Source: Gracilaria domingensis
Taxonomy: Eukaryota > Rhodophyta > Florideophyceae > Gracilariales > Gracilariaceae
Assembly (NCBI GenBank): GCA_022539475.1
Contig: VCMS01000053.1
Location: 166,834 to 230,833, forward strand
Direction: 5' to 3'
DNA length: 64,000 nucleotides
The notes under the pieces are model-generated. The model had not been told where the DNA came from, made no database searches, and saw nothing but the letters and a program-made list of their open reading frames with translations. Made by a program: the position numbers and the translations under genes. This document shows, one piece after another, positions 33,769 to 43,685 of the stretch. How positions within the stretch are numbered: position 1 is the stretch's first letter; every line of letters begins with the position of its first letter.

Positions 33769-33786
33769 TGGTCTCCCGACCTAGAA
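33769..33786 (+). promoter_or_regulatory. tRNA primer binding site of element B
   Basis: TGGTCTCCCGACCTAGAA, five bases inside the LTR, identical to the site of element A but for one base. Confidence 0.72.
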
Positions 33787-33896
33787 TTTGTGGATTACCA
33801 AGTGGTTTTTGGAAAGGGGGGATTTGGAAGTCACGAGATACCTGAGTGGTTTGGTTCCCGTTGCCGAAGGAATTTGCTCCGACATCAGTTACCTAA

Positions 33897-36164
33897 ATGG
33901 AGAAACGAGGCGTGCGTCACCCGAAAAGGGCGCCGAGCGCTCCACCAAGTGGCCACCCCGTACGGGGTTCAGTGTCCTATCCGGTGTTGGATAACCCGGA
34001 GGACCTGATTCGGAAGGAATGCCCACCGAGGGGGAAAAAGGTAGACCGAGAGGCTGGGGGCCCCTCGACCCTTCCCCGGGCTGACCAAGTGGACGGAGGA
34101 GCAGGCTCCGCAACGGAGGAGCCCGCTCCTGTAACAACCCCAGTGGTAGACCAAATAGAGGTGCCAGTCGGGCCGCGACTGGACCTGGACGAGGTCACCC
34201 GAGGGGTAGTTGATCGAGCCTCCCAGGAGGTCCTCGACAAGGTACCCGTGGTGGTGTTACAGTACCTCGAGAACGAGATACGAGGACACATTGACCGATT
34301 GGTTATGCTGGCTCTGCAGAACCAGGGGGCCAAGCTTCAACGTGAGATGGTAGCCCACGCCGCCCTCATGAAGCAAGCCCCCCCGCCGGCAGTAGAAGCC
34401 ACCAAACCACTTGGTATTCTCCATCCTACCCTTCCTACACAACCGATTGGTGAAGGATTTATCGACCGCATGGGGAAAGGGGCAGAGCCTCCGGACATGG
34501 AGGGCCCGAGGTACGTATACCTCCCCCAACCCACTGGTGTAGCTCCGTCAGGACCACGTGGTGGAGACCCTGATGGAGATTCGTCAAGCTCAGGAGACGA
34601 GCGTCGACGCAAACCAAATGGTAAGAAGAAGAAAACCAAAAGGGGAAAGAGAAAGAGTCGCCGGTCGGACTCGGACTCTTCGTCCTCAGACACCGATTCG
34701 GATTCGTCAGAAGACGACGACCGTAAAGGGTCACGACGCAAGAGGAAGGACTCTCGCCAGAAGAAAGGGAAGAATGCTTGCAAGGGTAAGACCGAAAGGT
34801 ACAATGACTCGGACTCAACTTCCGACGAAGAGACTGACCTAGAGGTGCTTACACCGCTCAACGATTTATTCACCAAAGCGGTTGACTATCGTACATATAG
34901 GTTGGAGAACAGACAGGCTGAGTATACCAAAGAGGTAGCTCAGAAGATAACGAAGCATCATAGGAAGCTCCGTTTCTAACTGGGTGAGACTCGCTTTAGC
35001 GGGGATGACCCTATTGCGATCATTGACTTCCTTCAGAGGTTCAAGATCGCCTGTGACCAGAATGGGTTTTCAGAGGCAGCAGCCATGTGGTTGTTTCAAT
35101 TTTACCTAACTGGTCAAGCTGGAGCGTTGCTCCATAGCCGCCTCCAAGGGAACACCATGGCGGTGGACGAAGACCAAACGGAAATGTTGACGACATATGC
35201 ACAGGTGGTCAACTTCCTACTGGAAACCTATGCAACCGATGAGGTTATTTAGGAGGCGTACGCAGAGGTGCTTGCGTACCGCCAGCGCGCGGGACAAACC
35301 GAATTGGAATTCGCTCGCTCCCTATGGGCATTAGCCTCCCGCTGTGGAAGCGTCTTTACTACCAAAAGGTTGAAATCGATGTACGCCGACAACGTGGCGA
35401 AGTCTATCCGATCACAGGTTCGCAACTACCTAGCTACCAACCGCACGGTCGACTACAACGCACTAGCCCGCCATGCCCAGGGACTAGGCGACACCGTTCG
35501 GTCAGGGGCCAGGAAAGACTCCGCACCACTTGGCAAACCATCGAAAGAGAAAGGAAAAACCAGGCGGTCAGTGTTGGACGTAGAGAAAGAGGAGACCACT
35601 ACGGATGAGGCATCTACACAATACACCTCCCAGGGTCACCCAGTCCACTTGGTGCATGCACAACCGACAACTCGATCGCACGGTAACACCTCTTGGTCCA
35701 GCTTGCTATCCAGCGAGCCCCCCTCGAGGCAAACCTCAGCTCCACCATCACAGGTATCCGTACCAGTCAGCCCGGTCCTAGCGGTGCCATTCAACCAATA
35801 TGGTGATAGAGGACCACCCCCGCAGCAACGGGGTGCAGTACCTACGGAAGGTCGTCCCCCATCGCGCGCGTCGTCGCTCGCGATGAAGGACCCCACAACC
35901 GTTAATCTCCTCTGTTGGTTCTGTTTGTCGCCTCACCACTTGGCAACAGCGTGCCCGAGCGTGGCTCCGCAGAACAGGAACGCTCTCCTCACTGCTCGCC
36001 AGCAGAACCACCAGGATATATTTGGGCCCACGACGCGGAGCGCAGGCACGGGACACGCAAATGCGCGACCCAACGCAGCCACTCCTCATCAGGTACACAT
36101 CATTACGGAGCAGGGCCAAACGGTTCCCGCCCCGCAGGCGGAAAACGCCGAACAGTTGGAATAG
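33897..36164 (+). pseudogene. gag of element B with two stops
   Basis: One frame from ATG 33897 to TAG at 36162-36164, interrupted by TAA at 34977-34979 and a TAG at about 35250. The N-terminal part ends in a Ser/Asp and Lys/Arg-rich low-complexity region (about 34570-34840). A capsid-like region follows (FSGDDPIAIIDFLQRFK), and the C-terminal zinc knuckle is CWFCLSPHHLATAC. The order matches gag of element A. Gag would form the particle and bind genomic RNA. Confidence 0.78.
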
Positions 36165-37565
36165 AGGCCTTCCCCAATTGTCCGAAGACGGAAGGCCTTC
36201 CAGAACCAAGTGGTGCAAGTATGGACAATTACCCATTGGTTACAGGGGAGGAGAGCCTCATGGACGGCACCGAACCGATATGCTTTCTCAAGCATAGTAA
36301 CTATAAGGTAAACGTCACCCTCGGGTTTACTTCCAACCACTTGGTACCATGCGTCACTGTCCTGGACACCGGGGCAGGACCTAATCTGGTGAATGCCAAA
36401 CTACTAACTAACAGACAATTGAACAAGCTTCAGCCATGTACATTAACTAACCCACTGGTTGACGCTAACAACAGACCACTAACCGTCATGGGAGCGCTTA
36501 CCATAATGGTATTGATTGACACCATGAAGGTCCGAGTTCGCTTCATAGTCGTTAACCAACTGGCAACAGACTGTATCCTTGGAACAACCTTTATAGACCA
36601 GCACGTCAGGGCAATTTTCCCACGCTCTAAGACAGTTCTGTTCAACGATGGCCTCCGGATCGCCATTATTGGTAACCACAAGGGTGCCTCTCGGAAAGAG
36701 AACAGCACTCGACACCAACCGGTACCAGAAAATACACTCTCCAACAAGGTGCGACTGGCGAAGGCGGTAATAATACCGCCTATGAACCACTTGGTAGTGA
36801 AGGTGACATGCCAACAGCCTGGCCTGTTATCTATTCAGAACCATTCACGGTTGGCCGAACGACATATGACCTTAATGGCGAATGGTATAGTCAACAACAT
36901 ACCGACAAAACCGTTTCAGGTCTACCTGAGTGACTTCAGCAACCGCCCGGTCAAGTTGCCAAAGCACACCGTAATTGGTCTTGCCCTACCGGCTCCCCGT
37001 ACGATCTTTACGATCACACCACAATGGTCCCACAAGGTCGTGGACGCTAGGAAGGGGGGGGGCGTAGTGCCAATTCGTCGAATTCGAAGTCGTCGCGAAC
37101 AGACCATATGGTGCAGCGACTAGCTGAGCGAGAAGACCAGAAACTAAACCTAGACCCAGTGCCCAATTAGAAGACGGAGGTGAATATAGAACTTGAAGGG
37201 GAAGAGCTCAGAGCTCGGATCCTCGGACTTTTGGAGCCATTCAGTACCATGTGGTCTGGCAAGCTGGGAGCCATTAAGGCCACCCAGCATAGGATTGACC
37301 TCAAACCGAACTCCCGCTCCATCCACCAACAGCTATACCGCGCGGGACATAAGGCCCGTGAGGTAGAGCTGGAGGAGGTGGAGCGGATGCTCCGTGAGGG
37401 GGTTATAGAACCGGCAAACTCGGAATGGGCTAGCCCTGTAGTGCTAGTCCAAAAACGAGGAGAGATCCGTATGAGGTTCTGTATTGACTACAGAAAACTG
37501 AATGCCGTAACGGTGAGGGACTCGTATCCCATCCCGAGGATGGACGAATGGATCGACTCCCTACG
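36165..37565 (+). pseudogene. Protease and N-terminal RT of element B
   Basis: The protease frame (to TAG at 37121-37123) lies one base back from gag, as in -1 frameshifting gag-pol elements, and has VTVLDTGAGPNLVNAKLL and DCILGTTFID. A shifted frame from 37180 carries the RT start: ANSEWASPVVLVQKRG, FCIDYRKLNAVTVRDSYPI, RMDEWIDSL. It then breaks off at about 37565, before the catalytic YxDD motif. One frameshift separates protease and RT. Confidence 0.78.
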
Positions 37566-38031
37566 TCTGTGTTCTGCAAAGTGGAATATAGTCTGTTCGC
37601 TTTGGAAAATAAGCTAGCTTTGGGGCTATTTGGGGCGCGCGAGCGGGTAGCAGAGGCTGGCACTCAAAAAATTAAGAAATTTTGGAATATTAAATTCCAT
37701 TTCGCGCAGTTTAGTTCTTGGGTCCCCTAGTTTTTGTAGAGGTTCTACTTCGCCGCACCACCCCATTCACTCTTTTCCGCGACCCTCTCTCAAAACTGCA
37801 CTCGTGCTAGTTTGCCTTTCCATTTTCTCCCATGTTGCAATGCCAATCGCAACTCATCCCACCTCAATCATCCCATCGCTTCTTTCCAGTCCACACCACC
37901 CCCGCTATTTACCCATTTCTCGCCCATCACGCGTTCGCATCCTCTCTCTCCGTCTCCGCAAACGTCATTTTGTAGAAGTCAGGTGTACAACCCTCCCCCT
38001 TCTCGTATACCCGCCTCGCCCCAAAACGGCT
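37566..38031. other. Junction region, no gene recognised
   Basis: DNA after the broken RT. AT-rich at first (with a GGAATATTAAATTCC palindrome at about 37682-37696), then increasingly pyrimidine-rich on the plus strand towards the coiled-coil ORF. No domain on either strand. Confidence 0.4.
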
Positions 38032-38961
38032 TCAAATCCCTCCCATCCTTCTCTCCTCCTGTCCCCTCAGAATCCCCTTCGCAGTCCGCGCTACCTCCGC
38101 CGCACTCCTAAACCCAGTCACCACCGGAGCTCCGACTCCCTCCCGCCGCACCTCCTCCACCACCTTCTTCATCTCCTTACGCCTCTTCTTCAGACGGCTC
38201 TTCCCATCCCCAACCCCACCACCCTTTGTCTTCGGTGTCACAGGAGACCCCTTCTGCACCGCCACCCTTCCCACACTTCCCTTCTCCGTCTTTCCCTCCA
38301 CACGTCCTTTCACCGTCTCCTCTTCCACCAATCTTTGCCTCTTGCCCAGCTCCTTCACCTCCTTCTCCAGCACGTCCAACCTCTCGTTCAGAACCCTATT
38401 CTCCTCCCGCAACTCTCCAACCTCCCTTCCCGCACACTCCACTATCCCATACACATGATTTCTCATCTCCACTCCCAATACCGACAACGAATTCCGCAGG
38501 CTCGAAATCGCCTCAACCGAAACACCACCACCACCCCCACTCAGCACCACACCGCCCATTTCCGTTACAATCTCCACAATTCCATCGTCCAGTTGCTCCT
38601 TCATCACCAACCCCAACATCCCCACTCTCGCCTTCATCTCCCCCACACACCACATCTCCCTGTCACCCTCTCCGCCCCCACTCTCTATCTGGTCTCCAAC
38701 CTCTAACTGACTCAGATGCACCGCACCACTTCTCTCCATTGCGACCCCCTCCACCTCCAATTCTACCCCCTTCTCCACCTCATCACCATCCCCTCTCCTC
38801 GCCTCACACTCCTTTCCTTCATCGGCCACTTCCTTCTTCTGCAACATCCGACCAGCCGCCGTAATCACGTCCTCTTCCCGCTTTGGTGACGGCGTCTGCG
38901 GTACCTCCTCCCCCTCCAACAGCGCCAACATCTCCTCATCCTTCACGTATCCGTTCGACAT
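38032..38961 (-). CDS. Glu/Gly/Val-rich coiled-coil protein, unknown function
   Basis: A 309-residue frame from ATG 38961 (MSNGYVKDEEML). Composition is Glu, Gly, Val, Lys and Arg. A leucine heptad stretch (GELREENRVLNERLDVLEKE) predicts a coiled coil, followed by a basic region (KSRLKKRRKEMKKVVEE). No enzyme motif. The mRNA strand is purine-rich and the plus strand strongly C-rich, so the opposite frames (Pro/His/Ser-rich) are shadows. It could be a host gene or ORF1 of an unrecognised element. The family is unknown to me. Confidence 0.5.
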   Translation of the reverse strand: MSNGYVKDEEMLALLEGEEVPQTPSPKREEDVITAAGRMLQKKEVADEGKECEARRGDGDEVEKGVELEVEGVAMERSGAVHLSQLEVGDQIESGGGEGDREMWCVGEMKARVGMLGLVMKEQLDDGIVEIVTEMGGVVLSGGGGGVSVEAISSLRNSLSVLGVEMRNHVYGIVECAGREVGELREENRVLNERLDVLEKEVKELGKRQRLVEEETVKGRVEGKTEKGSVGRVAVQKGSPVTPKTKGGGVGDGKSRLKKRRKEMKKVVEEVRREGVGAPVVTGFRSAAEVARTAKGILRGQEERRMGGI

Positions 38962-39189
38962 CTTCAGAAGAAGAAGTAGTAGTTGGATCGAAGTTTCCGC
39001 TGCGATACAGTGCAATCGAGCTAAACTGTGCTGTCCACCCCCACTGCCCAACCACACGGGCTATATCCAGCACCATGATTGTCCCTGTTTCCCTCATCCC
39101 ATTTCCCGCCAAAACATCTACTGTACACCTCCGCACCTTCCACTATTTAAGCGCCATCTCTCTGTCCCCTCTTCACATAGTCCCCACCC

Positions 39190-39560
39190 ACCTCGCCTCG
39201 ACCGGCGATATTTTTCTCTTCCACCATAACCTCACTCGATGGTTATAGCAAAACAGGAAGATATTGCCAGTGGAGGCAAGCTAGGGACTAGTGATTGTAC
39301 TTAGAGTTGCTCACCCTCTGTCTCGACTGGGGGCATGTTCTTCTTCCGTCACATCCTTTGTGGGTTGTGACAAAAAGAGAATATGTCACCACTCGACACC
39401 GGATGGGTAACAATGGTAGCACGTAGAGTAGTTCATCCTCCCTCTCAGCGTCCACTGGGGATATATTTATGTTCTCTCACATCCTTTCCCGGTTGTGATA
39501 CAAGAGAAATACATCTCCAATGGAGACGGAGAATATAGTCGTGATAACACGTAAAGGTAA
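39190..39560. repeat. Three diverged tandem units of about 120 bp
   Basis: Successive blocks share a CTCGACTGGGG-type start, a TCTTCCNNCACATCCTTTNNNGGTTGTGA-like centre and an AGAATAT-type segment before a short TGGAG or similar box. Each contains inverted parts of itself (for example CCATAACCTC near GGTTATAG). It lies upstream of the coiled-coil ORF and downstream of the epimerase fragment; it could be regulatory or a decayed satellite. Confidence 0.4.
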
Positions 39561-39594
39561 CAATGTAATAAACAATAAATTTATGCTACTATCT

Positions 39595-39905
39595 CTAACC
39601 AACCTTTCGAAAACCAGCTATGACATGAGCTGGGTTACTCGAGCCAAAGATGGCAGATCCTGCAACTGAAATGTTTGCACCGGCCTTCACTACTCCTTTC
39701 ACAGTACTCAGTCCAATACCCCCATCCACCTGTATCCCTATTCTTGGGTACAACTCCCTTGCATGTCGCACCTTGTCAAGAACACCCTCCATAAACGCCT
39801 GTCCTCCAAACCCTGGCTCCACCGTCATCAACAATAACATGTCTACAACTCCTTCCTTCATAAGTGCTTCTACGACCTTTATAGACGTATTCGGGCGCAA
39901 TCCAA
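39595..39905 (-). pseudogene. Ribulose-phosphate 3-epimerase, C-terminal fragment
   Basis: About 102 residues match the second half of RPE: GVGLRPNTSIKVVEAL, LLLMTVEPGFGGQAFM, QVDGGIGLSTV and VAGSAIFGSS. In the full TIM barrel VEPGFGGQ and VDGGI hold the substrate phosphate and the second catalytic Asp. The first half (first metal and Asp motifs) is absent. A stop precedes GVGLRP, and a possible IAIIKRM segment lies just upstream in another frame, implying frameshift plus truncation. The remaining alternative is a final exon of a gene with a large intron. Confidence 0.72.
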
Positions 39906-40312
39906 CTCCATCCTTTTAATTATGGCAATCCAAGTGAAGCTATAGAACCCGTTCACGTCATTTATGAAGCCAAAATGGCTCCTTTCATCCTGTATTCAAG
40001 CTCCCCGTAACTCGTACTTTATAACTACTTTACAACTCAGGTTTGAAATCAGTTTCATTCATTGCACACTTTCTACTCTTCCACCTACCTTTCATAAAAC
40101 ATCATCACACTTTGTGGCTTGTCGTCTCATACAAGCCCTATCATTCATTCAGTACAATCACATATCATACATTTCGCTCACTTTCACAAAGTGAACCATG
40201 TTCCCGTTCTGCGCTTCCCAACCGTTTGTACTTAAGTATCACTCTTTACCCCAGCAGTTCTCTGCCCCATCTTCCATTTCTATCGTCACACAAAAACATT
40301 CGAACACTTGCA

Positions 40313-41263
40313 ATGAACTCCCAGTCCGACATGCCTCCGACTCCGCCTCCGAGCCCCAGATACTCTGACGTCCCTCAGGCCTCATCTCCCGCCCGAAGGA
40401 CTCGAGCCGTTATTGTTGGAAGGGGGCGTATAGGTACCATGCTGGCGAACGAAGAAGATACGCTCATTTCCGCACTCGAATTCTGCAGCATGGCTGCTAC
40501 CTCTCATCTTTCTGATGTACCGATACTAGTTTGTGGAAGAACGAACACCCTGGAGACCGTAATTCAGGCTTGCCCTTATTCGCTCAGAGAGAATCTCGTT
40601 TTCTTCCAGAATGGAGACATCATACCATTGGTTTCGAAGCTCGGTGTGGACAAATGTTCAAAAGTTGTCCTATACGTTGGTGTCCCCTCAAGAAACGCAG
40701 CTCCGCAGGATGGTGTCACTCCTCAAAGTCCGGACGGTCTCACTGTCGCAACAGGAAAGTGGGCCTCCAACGTTGCAGACAGGTTTAGGTCTATGGGTCT
40801 CACTTGCGGGGTTGTCGACGAAGACACATTTCTCGTAAGCTATTATGAGAAGCTCGTGTGGCTATCAGCGTTCAACATCATCGGGGCCTCAAGAGGTTTC
40901 ATTCCCATGGACGTAGTCGCTACGGAGTGCAGTACGGTTGTGCTCACAATAATGAAAGAGCTGTTGAAGATAGTTTCGCTTAAGACAGGTACTACTTTCA
41001 ACCTGGAAGAGACCGTTGGGCGACTTCTTGCATATGGGAAAACTCTCGTTGGCTTCCCTACTTCTTTCTCCGACTTTCAGTTTAGGAACGCGTACTTCTA
41101 CGACTTTTCCCGCCAAGAAAGAAACATTGTAGGCGGTGACCCCGCTCCTTTTCATACAAACTACGTCAACGTTGTTAAGGAAAAGTTATCCCTCCCCATT
41201 CCCCCAGCTTTGAGGTTAGAACACATGACTTTTCGGTGTTGTAAACCTTTTAGAGATAGTTAA
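40313..41263 (+). CDS. Ketopantoate reductase-like (ApbA/PanE-type) dehydrogenase
   Basis: A 316-residue single-exon frame, the usual size for this family. A Pro-rich N-terminal tail precedes a Rossmann motif RAVIVGRGRIGTM (GxGxxG at residues 36-41). A middle KVVLYVGVPSR segment and a helix with YYEKLVWLSAFNIIGA match the W/Y-x-KL-x2-N region where the family's catalytic Lys and Asn lie. It should be an NAD(P)H-dependent 2-oxoacid reductase; whether ketopantoate (pantothenate synthesis) is the substrate is not shown. The ATG at 40313 was chosen because the longer open frame upstream (from 40043) has low-complexity wording, although it could be a transit peptide. Confidence 0.68.
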   Translation: MNSQSDMPPTPPPSPRYSDVPQASSPARRTRAVIVGRGRIGTMLANEEDTLISALEFCSMAATSHLSDVPILVCGRTNTLETVIQACPYSLRENLVFFQNGDIIPLVSKLGVDKCSKVVLYVGVPSRNAAPQDGVTPQSPDGLTVATGKWASNVADRFRSMGLTCGVVDEDTFLVSYYEKLVWLSAFNIIGASRGFIPMDVVATECSTVVLTIMKELLKIVSLKTGTTFNLEETVGRLLAYGKTLVGFPTSFSDFQFRNAYFYDFSRQERNIVGGDPAPFHTNYVNVVKEKLSLPIPPALRLEHMTFRCCKPFRDS

Positions 41264-41272
41264 ACATAAAAG

Positions 41273-42391
41273 TTACTTTATCGAAATGACCTGTTCCCTA
41301 ACTTCACGTACAATAGACTGTCGAAGTGAAAACCGGAAATTATCCACAATTTCGCAACTTTTATCGCCGGGATAGATAACAAACGCATCCATCTTCTGCA
41401 ACAGGTCTCCAATAGCAGAATCCACTTCTTCTCTCCACTGCCACAGTTTGTTGTACACGAAATTGGAATTGAGGTTCACCTTTGGTACCTTCTGACGAAT
41501 TCGTCTGTACGTCTTGCTCCGAGTAGGTGTCCCTTGTGTTCCAGACCGCTCGCCAGAAACACTTGAACGTGCCATTCTTGCGGACAGAAGCCCAACGTCA
41601 TCGTCCTGCTGCTCCGCAGTTTCTGGTGCAGTTTGGGGTACAGATGGACCAGCTCCTTGTGCGGATTGCGCATCCGCGTCTGGAAGGGGACCTTTCATGA
41701 TCTCATCTTCCTCCTCTTGCACAGCCGTCCCCTGCTGAACCGTCTGTTTCGACGCAGAAGATCCCCTTGTGTCGACGGTTTGATTCATCGCAGGAGAAGC
41801 CCTTTTCGACGCAGTGGGCTTCGTAACGGAGGTAGACTTTGTTTGACCTGTCCGCTTCGTAGCTGGGGATGCTCTCGTCTTCATAGACCGCTTCGTAACA
41901 GACGACGGACCTGCCCGTGGAGGTGCTACTGATGCGCTACCTCTCGGTGTTGATGAACTTCGAATTGGCTCCGTGCGGCTTGTCGGCGTCATCACCTCAC
42001 TCATAGCGCTCACCGTTCTTCGCTTGGACGCCGGAATGCTGGCTGCCACCGGTTCCATCACTTTCCCATCCCAAGGAGCGGCCGTCCGGAGATTCTGGAT
42101 ATATTGTGGAAGATCCAGGCCCTCCGCCCGGTAAGGGTAGAACGTCTGACCGCTTCGACTGATGAGAATATTATGAACCATCACAAGACCTGGGTCCAAT
42201 TGCTTCCCGAGCAACTCGCGGCGTAGAACACTTCCAATTCCATGCAAAAACGCTTACCACACTATCACCTTTCCTTCATTCTCAATATCCATCTGCAGAG
42301 AAACCCGCATTCCACCTTGCAATAATCGAGTGCTCCGCCGAGTGCGAGGAGTCACGCTTTGCGTACGCTTTCGAACACGAGTTGGCTTCAT
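41273..42391 (-). pseudogene. Gene A, short element copy, with chimeric C-terminus
   Basis: The reading frame starts at ATG 42391 (MKPTRVRKRTQS) and is cut by TAA at 42254-42256; it stays open after that from 42247 to 41273. Visible: a basic N-terminus, a short folded-looking part (LDPGLVMVHNILISRSGQTFYPYR), then a long Thr/Ser/Lys/Arg-rich tail with repeated ATKR and SKRAS motifs and an acidic patch. From 41467 downwards the C-terminus is replaced by sequence of the HAD-like gene (NFVYNKLWQWREEVDSA), nearly identical in DNA to about 48983-49108. The paralogue at 50580-51626 has a different end. Function unknown; basic, disordered composition suggests nucleic acid or chromatin binding. Confidence 0.62.
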
Positions 42392-42748
42392 GTTGAACAG
42401 CTATTGCAGTGAAAGGTGTATATCAACAATACGTTCGCTCTGGACGATACAAGAACGGATGCGAGCCTTTTAAATGGCGACTTACGCTGGGCACCCCCGC
42501 TTTCGGCAGCTCCTCCCAGCGCACTGCCAGTCTCGTCCGTGTCCTGTCCGTGGCCGCTTGCACGCTGATTGTACGCTTTAGAGTCGTGGAGTTCGCGCAA
42601 TGATGACTCACGCGAGCAATGGTCGCGCTCTCTAATCATGCTCTTCAAATGCTTTGCATAGTAGTCAAGAGAACACTCATTTACTTCCATGTACAGCCTA
42701 CTCCCGCGAATACACGTGGACAGCGGCGCCAACGTACCGGCGGCCGGG

Positions 42749-43685
42749 TGTAGCGAAATCACTGCGGGGCGGCGTGTTTTGGGAGGTCCCGGGAAGGCGC
42801 CGAAATGTGGCCAAAACGTGCCCGCGAGCGGGGAGGGGTCGGTCGTGTTAGGGTAGCTACCCTAACACGACCGGACCCCCCCGCCCGCGGGCATAAAATC
42901 GCACATTTTTCAAAAAATCGTCCAAAACGTGCCCGCGGGCGGGGGGGTCCGGTCGTATTAGGGTAGCTACCCTAACACGACCGACCCCCCGCGCCCGCGG
43001 GCATAAAATCGCACATTTTTCAAAAAATCGTCCAAAACGTGCCCGCGGGCATAAAATCGCACATTCTTCAAAAAATCGTCCAAAACGTGCCCGCGGGCGG
43101 GGGGGTCCGGTCGCGTCAAGGTAGCTACCCTAACACGACCGACCCCCCGCGCCCGCGGGCATAAAATCGCACATTTTTCAAAAAATCGTCCAAAACGTGC
43201 CAGCGGGCGGGGGGTTCCGGTCGTGTTAGGGTAGCTACCCTAACACGACCCACCCCCCCCCCGCCCGCGGGCATAAAATCGCACATTTTTCAAAAAATCA
43301 TTCAAAACGTGCTCGCGGGCGGGGGGGTCCGGTCCTGTTAGGGTAGCTACCCTAACACGACTGACCCCCCCAGCCCGCGGGCATAAAATCGCACATTTTT
43401 CAGAAAATCGTCCAAAACGTGCCTGCGGGCCGCGGGGTCCGGTCGTGTTAGGGTAGCTACCCTAACACGACCGACCCCCCTCCGCCCGCGGGCATAATAT
43501 CGCACATTTTTCAAAACATCGCCCAAAACGTGCCCGCGGGCGGCGGGCTCCGGTCGTGGTAGGGTAGCTACCCTAACACGAGCGACCCCCTCCGCCCGCG
43601 GGCATGTTCTGGCCACATTTTGGCACCCTCCGGAGACCTTCGAAAGCACTCCTCCCGGCTCTTCTGGCAGTGATTTCGCTGCACA
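42749..43685. repeat. Foldback block with seven palindromic 110-bp units
   Basis: Outer arms are TGTAGCGAAATCACTGC and an inverted counterpart ending GCTGCACA, followed inwards by further inverted similarity (GGAGGTC..., AAATGTGGCC). Between them, units centred on GTAGCTAC at 42853, 42963, 43121, 43231, 43343, 43453 and 43564 recur at 110-112 bp (one step of 158 has a 48-bp partial unit). Each unit is an inverted repeat around TTAGGGTAGCTACCCTAA with long G-run and C-run arms ending GCCCGCGGGC, linked by an AT-rich spacer (AAAATCGCACATTTTTC). Confidence 0.85.

Larger units (their letters stand above)
33193..37565 (+). mobile_element. Ty3/gypsy element B, 3'-truncated
   Basis: 5' LTR, primer binding site, gag, protease and the first part of RT in order on the plus strand; sequence then passes into unrelated DNA at about 37565, inside RT, so RNase H, integrase and 3' LTR are missing. 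The solo LTR at 7492-8062 is the same family. The element contains about 18 CCANNTGG palindromes. It shares its primer binding site with element A. Confidence 0.82.

Noticed and set aside
37804-38864. Plus-strand Pro/His/Ser-rich frames
   Set aside because: Shadows of the minus-strand coiled-coil ORF in C-rich DNA.
42749-43685. Telomeric or interstitial telomere array, because TTAGGG occurs in each unit
   Set aside because: Only one TTAGGG per strand per 110-bp unit, always in a palindrome; true telomeric DNA would be uninterrupted hexamers.
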